A stretch of 64,000 bases of DNA from Prosapia bicincta (Eukaryota > Arthropoda > Insecta > Hemiptera > Cercopidae). Of the stretch, positions 29,601 through 44,600 are shown piece after piece. The stretch covers positions 2,448,501-2,512,500 of the forward strand of contig JBAIZL010000006.1 of assembly GCA_036971475.1 (NCBI GenBank). Direction: 5' to 3'. A program made the translations under genes and the position numbers. Under the pieces are notes generated by a model. It did not search any database. It was given only the letters and a program-made list of their open reading frames with translations, and was not told where the DNA came from. The first letter of the stretch is position 1, and each line of letters starts with the position of its first letter.

Positions 29601-32600
29601 CACCGGCACACTCACTCCCAGGCTAATTGAAACTTCTCTACTGTCAATACGCGTTTGTATAAAGGTTTGATTTTTACGTCAATGCTTCAGAAGAGTTTGG
29701 AGAATATTTTGCCTGAATCGTTTTAAAATCCGACCATCCCAATTTAACTTTTGATGCTTCAACTTTAAAAATGTTTCAGGGAGTTTTATGAACAGATTTA
29801 ATTTGGTTTAATTTTTATATTTTAATGTTTTTTTTTAGTTTGAACCATTTAACGTGGCAAAATATCCGGTAAAAACAACGATCATAAAAATTAACTGAGC
29901 TTTCTGAACTAACGCAAGAATAAACGATAACTGTCCTATTAGAGTGAATGAACCAACTCAAGGTGGGATCAGACTATTGTAAATATGTGTCTTTGCAAAA
30001 GGCTTGGAAGCTCGAAAACCAAATGTGTCAACATAAGATTGTAGTAAACAAATGTCAGCTTATCTCGGCTATTAATAGTCTCCGATGTGACATATGTATT
30101 AACTATGTCTCTGTTTACATTATCAATCTCCACTACAATTTTATGAATACTCCCTAGAAAATCAAATACCATTCAAAATATTTTATATTCTTTACATACA
30201 TAAATAAAACTTACATTAATATACAAAAAAACTACCTGTACTAAGAAAGAATCCTGAGAGTCTGTAGTTGGAAGGCTGTACAACTGATCTCCAATGCTAC
30301 ACTGTTTGAACTCCATAACATTGCGTGTAAGTGTCCCTGTTTTATCCGAGAAAATATATTTTACCTGTTTAAAAAATTTTAGATTAAGTTTAACCAATAT
30401 AGGAACATTATGTACATTTAGAAAAGTATCTGTAACTTCTAATTATTCTAAAAAGTTATGCAAGTACCTCTTTCTTACTAATCCAGTATAATGACGGTAT
30501 GTTCATTGCAGATTACAGAAAAAGTTAATAATTAATGCAGACTGCAGGTCTTTACAATTTTTAAATTTTCACATATTTTGCTTCAAAAAATATTTTAAAT
30601 AAAATGAATTATTTTAAATGTTATAAGCTATTAACAGCAGCTAAATCGTTGAAATATGACTTATGTTAATTATTGTCATAGAAACATATCCTCAGAAACA
30701 CACTCCTTTATGAAATAGTAATAAGGAGAGCCTAAAAATAATCTGCTACAAGCATCACTTTTATATTTCAGGCTCATTGCCCTAGGTGGGTGTTCAGTAG
30801 CTTTGTGAGCTATTTTGCCAGGCAGTGTTACTTAAAAATGTTGTAATGACCACATTTTTTTGTAAATGTTTACATTCTTTTAAATGTCTGACGATTGAGA
30901 AAAGCATGTGGTTTTTAAATTGTAGTTTCTGCTTGGCAGAAGTTTGTTGGAAGCAGACAATATGTTATGTACAGTATTTAAAGAACATACGTTAAAAGAA
31001 CCACCAGTATTCAAAAATGGCAACATGGAACATCCGGGCTGTATTGGGTAAGAATCTGCTACAGCACTTAATCAGGACAAAAGACAAAATTACACATGGG
31101 AACACCTTGTGTTCATACATAGTTGCTAGGCCATAACATACAAAAAAAACCTCATGTATTCTAGGAACTAAAATTATTGTAATGCTTCTGCAATATATTT
31201 TACCTCAAGTTTTATGTTACTTTTATATGGAACTTCCCATGTATGGTTAAAATAATGTCGACTTCTCATATTTTTCATATTTCCAAATTTACTTTAATTC
31301 ATAAATTTCTCAACACTGAGTATTCATTGTTCTAATATTTCTAAATTTTAAAAAATCACTATTTTATGTCTTTAATAGATCAACTAAGTTTTTTTTTTAA
31401 TTTAACTCTCATTATTATAAAGTTTTGTTCAGTTATTGTTATTATACATTTTCTACATGTTACTACTTTATATATTTTAATATTTTTAACAATGAAATTT
31501 ATTTTTAAATTTGTATATTTACATTGCTTATAGCTAAAGTGTTTTAGTCCTCAAATGACTTAGTTTGTTGAATCTGTTTGCTAATATTTTCAATTTTTAA
31601 AATTATAACACAAGATGTGATCCACAGACCCATATGACATTTCTATGATTGCACAGACATTTTGGATTCTTTATCTACGATCCGCAACAATACCATCTTG
31701 GGTAGCACCTAGTATTAACACCTCTCTATATCTAGGGAAGAAATTAATGTAAATATATTTGAAAATGTATTATTTACCATGCCTAACTCTTCATTAAGGT
31801 TTGAAGTTCTTGCCACAGCTGGTGTGTCTGTTTCTTCATGATACATATCAATGTCCATGTTAATAAAAATTGCCTAAAAAACATTGAAAAAAATTAACGT
31901 TTTGGAACATTCAAATAATAAAAGTATAAATAATTTCAAAAGTAATAAAAATAAATTCTAAAGTTATAAAAAAGTCAGTAAACTTTTCTTTGTCATGAAT
32001 TTTTTAACTATCTATATACGTTTACATAAACAAACTTTTCAGTGCAATTAAAATTACAGCATATCATAGATAATAATATATGAACACATTTAAGCCTACG
32101 CTCGAGTATAGAGCAAGTCATTTAGTTAACCTGTCAGTGCCTGTGTATAGTTCAGGATCCCGTACTTATTTCCATAGCAATGTAATTTCCACACTTAAAA
32201 CAATAGTTTATAACTATCCGAACTTTAAATGTAGTAAATTTGTTAAAACTTACTGAGACAACGTTTTCGATCGCTATGTGCTGATCTTTATCAGTGTCTT
32301 CTGCTTTGAGATATTGGGTCAAGCGGTGTCGGTTTTAAATGTAGGTTTTCGATAGTATCAAATAGTATGTGTGGTTTGTATTGTGTTTGTTCGTTTAGTA
32401 TGTATGTACTTTGTGTTTTTTTGTGTCTGTAAATTTCATATTGTTCTTATTTTTTGAGATTACAAAGTGTATTATTTTTATTTCTTTTTTATTAGTAGGC
32501 TGTAGGACTTTTCCTTCAATTATACAGCCTAGACCAATCTATTATTCAAAATATTTTCACATTTTTCATAAACAATACTGACCTAAATCATAAATGGTAA

Positions 32601-35600
32601 AGAAAGAAACATCTAATGTTCACAAATAATGTATGATAAAACGAGTCATGGTGAATAGTTGATTACTTCCCTTTCTCTAGAGGTGACAAATTAGTAAGTA
32701 TTTACTCAAAATATCTTATAATCACCTAAAATAAAATATCCTTAGATATTTCAATTGGTTCATTAATGGCAATGTATTAAATTTTTTACATTCTTAAAAA
32801 AAATTTAAATTATAAGAATGGCACCTTTCTTTTTATTAAAATAATTTGCTTAGAGAATTAATGCATTGATTGAATAGTTTAAATTTTGTCATTATCTGGA
32901 CAGATCTGATGTTAACAAATGCAATACAAAAATTTGTATTACTAGTTTCATGAACAGATCAAACAACCAAATATTTGTATTACTAGTTTCATGAACAGAT
33001 CAAAAAACCAACAATTTGTATTACTAGTTTCATTAACAGATCAAAAAACCAAAAATTTGTATTACTAGTTTCTTGAACAGATCAAAAAATCAAAAATTTG
33101 TATTACTAGTTTCATGAACAGATCAAAAAACCAAAAATTTCTCATATTATATTTTAATAGAATAATGTTTAATTTCAAATCATTTAAAGGAGTAATTTTA
33201 TTTTATATATAAGTAAACACAGAATGGAATGTAATTACCTGAACAAATCTAACAACTTCCAAGGTCACCTGCAGTGAAATAGGAATCAAATTGTTGTAGA
33301 GAATAATGAAAGTTAACAAATTGTATCCAAAGTTCTTGCTGATAATTTCTGGAAAAAATACAAATACATTTATTCAATTTACCTTTCAACTAATTTACCC
33401 CTTAGAATGCATTTTATGGGAAATCTTGATAATTTAGATTTCCGACAAACGTATTTACAAGTTTTAACATCTGTATCTAATTAAGTTTGAAAAAAATAGG
33501 ATTTTGCAAGTTAATGTTGGCATGATATAAATTGATAGCTACACTGTATTTATCATATTCAGACACTTGCATTTGTCAGCAATTTTGTTATCATATGAAC
33601 AAGCAGTCTCTATAGAAACTGTTTAAACCAGTTTGACATGATTTTTTTAATCCCATTAAAAACTTGCTTGATATAAGGTTCTTTCTGATATCTAGTCATT
33701 TATTATACTTTTGTTATGATTATAAAATTTGTTCAACAAGCCTGTGTTGAGAGTTTGCAAGTTGGTCACATCTCGCATTGGAGTCGCACCATGAACGAGG
33801 TTCAGTCCAATAACAATTATCCGACTATAAAACGACTACCATTTAAACCTCATGTGGCATTTTTTAAGCCACATTACAGTTGCGTTGTACCTGTGGACAA
33901 AGGGCTGAAAACTTCAACTTAACTGTTGCTCTATAAAATGACAACAGAACCACTTTCTATACACTACTTAGCCTGTTGTTCCATGTATTATATATAGTTA
34001 ATTAGAGCCTAGCTAGTGACAACCAAACGTAAATACTAAAAACCTTCACTGAAACTCTCACTACTCTAATATATTAACCAGACTAGTATTGGCAATCATA
34101 TCACCTTTGTCAATGATGGACTTACACCAATTAATTTTAATCCCAACATTAATTTTAATTATTGAAAGAGCTCGCCTTGTAAAAATTATCTAGTAAAAAA
34201 TAATACAAAACATTTAGGAAGTCAAACAACAAAACAATAGTTTTAGTTTCTTCGTTCTACCAAGTTTCAAAATCTGTAAAAACAAAATTGTTAATTTTAG
34301 AATGTATTTTATTCACAAGTAAAGATAAAGCTATCCAACTCGTTTCCTGTTCAAGATAATTTCAAATTAATACATGGTGCGGCAGCATAACTTCCTTTTT
34401 TGAAAACTCAATAAAAACTATTGTATGCATCTGAAAATATTTATTTATTTTTTACAATGTAGGTACATGTCTACAGTTTTTATTTACATTGTTTTGAAGA
34501 TCAAATCTGTTAGGTGACGTCCCTCATTCTCCATACATTGCGTAAACCGATTTCTGGCGTTTGTCATGACTCTTGTTAGCATTGCAGTTGTTATGTTGGC
34601 AATTTCTTCTTGAACGTTGGTCTTCAAATCTTGTAGGGTTCTTGGCCGGTTAACATAAACACGGGATTTCAAAAAACCCCATAGAAAAAAATCGCCTCTA
34701 ATTGAGATAAGGCGCTCTGGAAAGTGTTCCCTTAAAACAGCCATCGATGCTCTTGAAGTGTGTGCTGTTGTACCATCTTGTTGGAACCAAGTGTCCCCCA
34801 AATCCAACTCTAGCCGTGAGAAAAAAAATTCTGTAGCATTCTTGTCGCACTTGCAGTTTGTCTGAATGTAGTGACCCATGTAACAATTGATTTGCGGTCT
34901 GGGACGGGAGCCAACGGGGCTAAATTAAAGCGATTCCGAAATGCGGACTGTGTTGCAATAACCGAACATCTGCTTGAAAAGTAAGCCTCAACGGCAAAGG
35001 CATGCTCCTCACTTTTCCAACGCATGATGGCGACTAAGACGTATCGGGACAAAACTTTACTGTACCCCCTCTTGAACGAGATCACTAGCGCTCCTCTATG
35101 ACATCAACTAACTGAATGGCGAGCATTTAAAAAAAGGAAGTTATGCTGCCGCACCCTGTACATGGATGAACTAGTTTTATAAAACTGATTATATAATTAT
35201 TGTTTATATAAACAAATTAAATTGTCTTTTTACTTAACTGTGTACCTTACACCACTCAAATTTTTTTGTTTCTTACATTTATCCCATAGTCATTGGCTAC
35301 TTTTTTATAATATGTCTCTAGCATCTACAAGAAATAGAAAATTTTGCAGTGGCAAGCTCGAACATAATGAAAGAAATAGAGAAAAGAGTAGCTAAAAATA
35401 AACTTTTAGTCACTAACAAAATTTCCAATAGACCATTAAAACAATTCAGAACTTTGGTAAAATGCAAGTGCTTTATTTAAATAATACCAAAAATAAGAGG
35501 TTCATATAAACTTTTAACAGCCATGTGAGTCAAGTGTAAGAATTTTCTTTTCAATTGAAATTTTTAAAATAGCCTATAAGGAGTATGAAGAAACAATATT

Positions 35601-38600
35601 CATATAAATTACCATCCATGCCCAAATACCAGTGTGATGAATGGCCTTTGGTCCACACCTCATTACAAATCGCAGACAAAAGACACAAGACGATGAGTAA
35701 GAAGAACAACATCAAAACTTGTGTATTTGTCATTCTGTCAACAGTTGATCGCTTCAGCGGTGCTGATGTTGCATTCTTCATAAGTTTAGTTTCATGGCCT
35801 GAGTAGATTACCATTCCAAACACCCAACTTGTGTTGCGGAGCATAGCTCCTCGTAATAAAATCCTGTCTGGTCCAAGTGGTATTGTTCTAACAAAAAAAA
35901 TAAGAGAAACATACATAAATAATTAAAATATTCATTAATTAACTATTTATATTTTGTAAGGCAACTATATTTTTTTTTAATATTTGTAAACTAACAATGT
36001 TGAAATACTAAAGCTATAATTTTAGTGCAGTTTACACAAACAAAAAAAGTTATAAATAATAATGTTCACTGCAATTAAGGCTATTACTAAAGACAAGTTC
36101 TATCTTTTTGATAATTTTATTTGTTGTAATGGTCCTATGAATCACAGTTCCCAGTCATTATAATTGGGAAACTCAGTTTGCTAGTTTAAAATCATTTTAA
36201 CTACTTTATTTTCAATGAGAAAATTATTAATAATTGGAAATTATCTTTAATATGAGTTAATGGGACTTAAGAATAATTTTAAACGTTCTTACACAAAACT
36301 ATAAATATTTTAAATATATTTTGAAATCACAAACACAATTTGTTTTAAGTTTTAATTTTAAAAGCTAATTTTAATTTCAACATTTACCAAACCGAAGTAT
36401 AAAATAGAAAAAGGCATAAAGAGTTTGTGGCACTGTTAATAGTTTTATTGATATAATAAAAATATTTAAATGTTTTTGCATATATTTTACTATAATTAAG
36501 ATTTTTTACTACAGAGTAAAATAGTTATTTAGAGTACTCCTATAGTTATTTTGCTTAGACAAAATAACTTAAACAATCAACCAATGAAATACAACATAAT
36601 TTTTAGGGTCTTTTCAATAAAACTAATATATTTAGGCTTTGTGGTACAATCCACACCTACTTTCTAATTTTGGTGTGGTTTCCACACTATATAATTTGTG
36701 TTAGCTGTTGTACTCAGCCACTGAGGTTATATTCATAATGTTGAGAGAAGGTTAACATCTTTTTTTTTAAACTTTTGTCAGACATTACCTTTTGGTACAC
36801 AAATTAATTGTTAATACTAAACATAAATTAAAAATAAAACATTACATTATAAAGAAAACTATGTAAAAAAATCTATCTATATATGGAGTGTAATAATTAA
36901 ACACAATTTAACAACAAATCACACTTATAACAATGCAATAAAATAATATAGTTATTAAAGTGTTGATTAAATATATTACACTTAAAATTTTTTTAATAAA
37001 TACAAATCTGTGTACATTTTTTAATCTGTGTTCAAATAGTACAAAAAACAAGTTAATTACTAACTTTTGAAAAAATCTAGATTTTCAAACAGTAAACCCA
37101 TAGAATTTAAAACGATTTCATGTTTGAAAAAATACTTTATCTTAAAACATATTTATTCTAAATTATCTTATTTATTAGAAACATCAATGAAATGGCATTT
37201 GAGCAACTACTATTACTGAGCATTTATAATACAACTACTAGAAATATTTCTCAGGTTTAAAGATTACAAAATCATGTTTTTGTAATACAGTAGAATCTCA
37301 TTATAAGAGGCTAGTTGGGACGGAGGGTATCCATTTTAGAGGAAGTCCATTATGAAGCAAAAAAATATCTTAAAGAGGTTAAAATGCAAATAAAACAGAA
37401 AAAAATTGTAAAACATTAATAAAAAGCCATAAACTGATTAAAAACATTGGTAAGTTTTATTTACCGCAATTAAAAACTCAGTGTAACATAAAAATGAATA
37501 AGCACAATTTACAAAATATCCAATAAGCTTTCCGTTACGGTAGGGTGAATATATTTTTACAAAACATTTGTCTTATGGATATTATTAATATGTCTACAGT
37601 ATTTACAGTTTTTTTTGATCTTTTTTAGGGGAAATGCTACATGACAGAAGATATAAACTGCCATACCAGCAGCCATGTATGGCTCAACCTGGTACAGTTT
37701 GCGAGGCGCCATTTTAAATACTGGTGAATGGTGTGATTTATCTTCAAAACTTAGTCCATTTTAAGTGACTTCTGGTTTAATAGGGTTTGTTATAATGTGG
37801 TTTCACTGTATATACTTAAACAAATTTTAATTAAAAAAACAACTGGGCTATTTTTAACATATAAATTAATAATGATTTCATTTATATTTCAGACATTTAA
37901 AGGTTAAATTGTAAAAGTCATTAATGTTGAGAATTTAGTTATAAAAAATCTTATTAATTTAAATATTATTTTAAAACAGTACTGAATTGCAAAGTTAATA
38001 TTTGTTTAAAAAATCCAAAAGTGAAACCTATTTTTGTTAGAATATTAATTTAATAATTCAGTACTGTTTTGAAAAAAAACATTAAATTTAATAATATTTT
38101 CAAGAACTAAACTATCAACAAAATACAAAGTAATATTTTAGCTTGTTCTCTTGTTTGAATGTTCACAAATAATGTTATCTCTGTTTATTTCAAAAGTGTA
38201 CTTAATGTTATAAAACTAAAGTAAATGGAGCATTGTTTCAATAATGTTAACAATTACAGGCACTTCACTACAAAAGTGTACTTAATGTTATAAAACTAAA
38301 GTAAATGGAGCATTGTTTCAATAATGTTAACAATTACAGGCACTTCACTACAAAAGTGTACTTAATGTTATAAAACTAAAGTAAATGGAGCATTATTTCA
38401 ATAATGTTAACAATTACAGGCACTTCACTACAAAATAAAACAGTTATAAGACCTTTATGTATATTTCACATACACTGTTATCATTATTGGAAGGTGAACT
38501 GTTCAAAAGGTATATGAATGTTTCATACCTGTAATATTTTTTTAAACTAGGGATTTGCAATTGTGTTATAATTTATGCTCAGTGCTCTATATTTAGTATG

Positions 38601-41600
38601 TATTATATTAAACACTTTTACATTAGTTTATGACTATCCGAACTTTAAATTTTGTAAAAACTTACTAAGACAGAATGTTTTTTTATCACTCTGTGGCGAT
38701 CTTCATCAGTGTCCTCTGCTTTGAGCTGTTAGGTTAAGAGGTGACAGTTTTAAAGGCAGGTTTTCGATAGTATCAAAGAGTATGAGTGATTTGTATTAGG
38801 TTTGTTTAATATGTTTGTATTTTGTTTTTGTGTGTTTATATCAAATCATATACTCTTTGATACTATCGAAAACCTGCCTTTAAAACCATCACCGCTTAAC
38901 AAAACAACTCCAAGAAGAAGAGACTGATGAAGATCACGACGGAGCGAAACGTTCTGTCTCAGTAAGTTTTTACAAATTAACAAAATTTAAAGTTCAGATA
39001 GTCATAAACTAATGTAAAAGTTATTAAGTTTCACCGAACGTAATGGACTACAAAATTCAAGAGTGTATTATATTGTTTCAGGAATTACAAACTTACTGAT
39101 TTCCTCTAGTCTTCAAGGTACCATTGAAGTCATAAATAATACTGTTTGGTAATTCACATTCCACTGTTCCAGAAAATAATTCTAAATCCTTGGTCTCTAA
39201 AAGATGTGCAGTTTCTTGCAGACCTTGTCTGATCTTAAGATTGGTTTCGCCATCAAGATTCATAGTTTCAATATAGCACATGGCCTGTGGCTCACTGAAA
39301 TATAATCAAATTAGCATTTACCTAATATATTTTCATCAACACAAGAAAGAACAATAAACATTAATATTTGAACATATATTCTATCAAATTATTGCAAATA
39401 ATATTTTTGCTACAAAAAAACACCCAACTTTTGTAATTCTGTATAATTTTAATTCACGCATCATGCTACACACAGCCTATTCTTTCACAACTAAACAAGA
39501 AGCTTTCCATATTACACAGTTTTATTAGTTAGTGAAGAGAGCGAGTTGAATGAACGTCCTCAATCATTGTGCTGTTAAGTATAAAGAAAGTGAAAATTAA
39601 GGATGTTATGAAGAAATGTTCCATTAACGTGGGCATTGGTGCAATACGGCCATAGGGAGAACTGTATAAACCATTCACAATGTTATGAATAGACCATTCA
39701 AATTTAAGCTTCCATTCAAATATGGACCATCATCATTCAATTAAAATCCAACATCACGATGACTATCAACATTAATGATGAAAAAAATGATGTTTTATCT
39801 ATGAATCATAGAAATCATTATTCAACAGTGCTGGTTGTTACAAGAGAAATCTGGATCCAGTATTGGCTCTTATCAAGTAATTTTGACACAGAAAATAATA
39901 TGCATTTCATCTCAGAGACTCTTGTCAAGTAGTTTTGACAAAGAAAATAATATGCATTTCATATCAGTGAAAATGGTGTCCCCACTGCTCACAAGCGATG
40001 AAAAAGAAAACAGTATCAATATTAGCCAAAATCTGTTTTTTCATGCTATCAGCGATGAAAAGAAAAACCTAAATTTTAGAAAAAAGATTTTCTAATGTTA
40101 AAGCAAACTATAATAAATGTTAAATTCCTTTCTTTTCATCAATACTTTACAGAGCACTAACTACAGACATTCACTGAACTGGCTCTGTTTGCTAACTATC
40201 ACATCTTGTAATGTGCCAAGTGTTTCACTTAGTTTCAGACTAATGCTGCTATAAAAAAATGAAACTATTTCAAATGCCTAGTCTTTTTTTATGTTGAGAC
40301 AATATGTCTGCACTTCCAGTGAAGATATTATTGATTATTATTCTCCTTTATACACAATCCGAAATGGTTACTAACCCTAGGCTTAGCAACATGTGCCTTC
40401 CCTGATATGGCCCCTGGGAGCAACATACTCTTGAAATACTTCTACACATTTTCTTTTTTCTGTATTTCTCTCTAACTTTTTTAATTAGTAATATTTGCTA
40501 ATATTTTTTTTATTTACTTATTTTCTCATGTTAACCAAACTTTACTTTATGTTTATTGACAATTTCTTTGCTAAAAATTATTTGTCAATCTTTTTTTTTT
40601 GTAAAATACTTACTCATTGTAAACTACTGCACAAACTTCTATAAATACCTGGGAAACCTATAGATTTGGACACAAAATAATAGTGACTATGTACTCTGTA
40701 TAGTATTTATTCTCCAAATAGTTTCAAATATTAAACCTAAAATACAGCATAATACACAGGGGAAAAAATCGTAAATGTTATCTAAGGCAATGCTAATCTT
40801 AGAGAAATGGTAGAATGTACATTTATGGGAATGCACCCGTTGGTCGTAGCTCGATCTCACATACTGGTACATGAATGCAAATCAATAGTAATATTTGCTA
40901 ATATTTTTTTTATTTACTTATTTTCTCATGTTAACCAAACTTTACTTTATGTTTATTGACAATTTCTTTGCTAAAAATTATTTGTCAATCTTTTTTTTTG
41001 TAAAATACTTACTCATTGTAAACTACTGCACAAACTTCTATAAATACCTGGGAAACCTATAGATTTGGACACAAAATAATAGTGACTATGTACTCTGTAT
41101 AGTATTTATTGTCCAAATAGTTTCAAATATTAAACCTAAAATACAGCATAATGCACAGGGGAAAAATCTTAAATGTTATCTAAGGCAATGCTAATCTTAG
41201 AGAAATGGTAGAATTTACATTTATGGGAATGCACCCGTTGGTCGTAGCGCAATCTCGCATACTGGTACATGAATGCAAATCAATAGTAATATTTGCTAAT
41301 ATTTTTTTTATTTACTTATTTTCTCATGTTAACCAAACTTTACTTTATGTTTATTGACAATTTCTTTGCTAAAAATTATTTGTCAATCTTTTTTTTTGTA
41401 AAATACTTACTCATTGTAAACTACTGCACAAACTTCTATAAATACCTGGGAAACCTATAGATTTGGACACAAAATAATAGTGACTATGTACTCTGTATAG
41501 TATTTATTGTCCAAATAGTTTCAAATATTAAACCTAAAATACAGCATAATGCACAGGGGAAAAATCTTAAATGTTATCTAAGGCAATGCTAATGTTAGAG

Positions 41601-44600
41601 AAATGGTAGAATTTACATTTATGGGAGTGCACCCGCTGGTCGTAGTGCGATCTCACATACTGGTACATGAATGCAAATCAAAAAGTTAATCAACTTAAGA
41701 TTTATTATTCGGGTTGAGAAGAATAATCCAACTCTACTGTAACAACCTGAGTTGGGTTTTATTTATTTGAAAAAAATATATATAAAATTCTCAAATGTAG
41801 TGTTTCAAACAAATGTAAAAACATTTTTACAATAGCCATAATTAAACATGCAGCCTTAAGCATAGTAGGCATATAAACATTTGCTGCAAGTATTTCCTTT
41901 AATTCCTTTCTAAGAAACAAACAAACAAAGCCATTTGCAGACATCACAGAAAGAACAATCTCCTCTCAGTTGATAGATTATGTACAATTCTAAGGTTGAT
42001 ACTTTTTTTGCTGCAGTATTTTTTTGAATTATAAAACAGTATAGTTCAAAGGAATAGCAATTGCTATGATTTGGACAGTGTGGTCTGTTATTTATCAGCA
42101 CCATATCATGTGTACACAATCCTATTACTCTAACAGTAATTTATCATTTTATGCTATAAAATGTTAATGCTAATGTTAAAACTTTTTGAAATTTATACAT
42201 ATAGTAAGGTCCCACCATTTCTATAAAAAACCAGGTACTTACGTATTAACTCCACCGTAGCAAAAAATTTTATAGTTCGGACCATCTATACCTACGAAGT
42301 ATCCAGCTAGTATAGATTTGGTTATAATTTAATATAACATTACTATATACCTATATTAAAATATACCTACAAAGTATCCAGTCAAAATAGATTTGGTTGT
42401 AATTTTTTGTATCGCCAATAAGTATAAATATTTACTAAAATTACAACCAAATCTATCCTGAATGGATAATTCATAGGCATATTTTAATATAGGTAGATAG
42501 TAATGTTGTATAAAATTATAATCAAATCTATCCTGACTGGATACTTGATTTTTTATCCGTATGACTATATCCGTATGTATATTTTAATATAGGAATATAG
42601 TAATTTGCATAAAATTACAACCAAATATAGACGTAGTACAATGCGCTGTAGCTAATGCGAGCCAGGTTCACACTATAGGCCTACATACCATTACAGACTA
42701 ACATTTAAAATGTTAAAAAAAGTAACTATTTGTATTTTCGATGATACTTACAGCAACAAGGTAGCTGTGTGCAAGAAACAAGGTTGCTATAAGTGAAAAA
42801 CAAAATTTCTCTTTATTGGCCATTGGCAGAATTTTTGCTGTCGTGGTGTTAATACGTAAGTACCTTAACCTTTAGTGCACGGTCTTTGCAATACTGTGAT
42901 GTTTCCATACTGTGATAATCACTCTGACGGAGTTAATGCTGGGAATCTGTTGTCAAGTCGTTTCATAATACTCGTATTATAGTATGATAATAATCATATT
43001 AATATTTAAGAAAATATAAATTGTGTAAACTTTAGTAGTAGTCCACATTTTCAGTTTTGAATGGTCAGACATTTTAGTATTTTCACAAACAAAGTCGTAA
43101 TATTCGTTGGTTTCCAAAACAATTTTGTTGACCAAATCTCTATAAAAAAATATTTTGAAAAAGACTAATTCTGTAGGCTAAGGTGGGAAAACAATATAGA
43201 AATGCCAGATTTATTTGTATCAAAATCATAAAACGATCTGTAAACATGTGTGACAAACCATAGACTTTTGGCACACCAAACTGATGACTATGAACTCTGT
43301 GTAACATTTATTGTCCAGATAATATCAAATATTGAACATAGGGTGCAGTACAATACACAAAAACAAAATCATAAACATACGGCAATTCTAATCTGAGATA
43401 AATAATAGAACATTCAACATTCAAGAATGCTCCCGCTGCCCATAGCGTGATCTCATGTACTGGTACGTTATTGCTAATCAAAGGGTTAATATACATTTTT
43501 CATACGTAACTATTGAGTAACTGAGTGCTTTACTAATAACTTACTTGTTGACATGCTTCGAAACAATCACTTCATTGACAAAGCCAACCCAAGTGACAGA
43601 CCGAATAACTCAGTTACTCAATAACTACTTATGATTTATTCAGTTACAACAAGCAATTTTATACGTCTTTTTATTAACGAGACAATGAAATTATAGTAAA
43701 AACTTAGCATTCTCATATGTGGATCAATGTTTACAGAATATTAGCAACCTTTCTAAAAATGTTAAAACAGTTCAATTAATATCTTACCTGGATGATAAGA
43801 CTAGTAAATCAGCAGGAAAAAAATTGTTGTTATGAATTTTAACTATATCACCTACAACAATATGCCTCCATTCTACCCATTGCCAATGGTTTCCTCTTAA
43901 AACCTCTACTTCTCTGTGATTTATTTCTCCGTCAGCTCTATGCCTTTTCTGAAAATCATATTAGACAATGTTACATAAACGGTACATCTAAAAGAACAAA
44001 GATACAAATTTAATTACTTGCATTAAAAATAAAAAACCTCAGTAAGAATGTACAGTTTATTACACTATCTCACGTATAATACACACTTTTCTGCCCACTT
44101 CCAGGTCAGTCAAATAAAGTAATGGCTACATGAAACTCTTTACTGCGTTCAAATTACTGTTTAAGATGCTCCTTTTATTTTATTATATAAAAGATGTAAT
44201 CTTTTATTAGCTTTATCATTTCTAAATAATGAAATATTGCCTTTGATTCTATTTTTATTTCTTTTAATTCTGTTTATCAAGATTAACATATTATCTTCTA
44301 TTTACAAATCACTTTTAACATCTTGTAACACTGTAAGGGCATTGGAAATGAAGGCATGGAGTTACTATTAGCTTCTTTGATTATAACAATTCTGTAAACT
44401 CTCTTAGTTTCTTGGAAACATATTTCCTCATTATTGTTTCTTGATTAAAAAAAAAGAAAACAGAAGAATCTGTTACTTAACTCATTATAATAATAAATTT
44501 CTGCCTATACAGGGTGCAGCAGCCTAACTTCCTTTTTTGAAAACTCAATAAAAACTATTGTATGCATCTGAAAATATTTATTTATTTTTTATAATGTAGG

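Larger units (their letters stand above)
38612..39066. repeat. Family D inverted repeat, complete
   Basis: Two arms: TTATGACTATCCGAACTTTA near 38631, matched in reverse by AAAGTTCAGATAGTCATAA near 38989. Inner AGGTTTTCGATAGTATCAAA pairs with TTTGATACTATCGAAAACCT. Each arm has a hammerhead-like motif facing outward. Confidence 0.93.
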
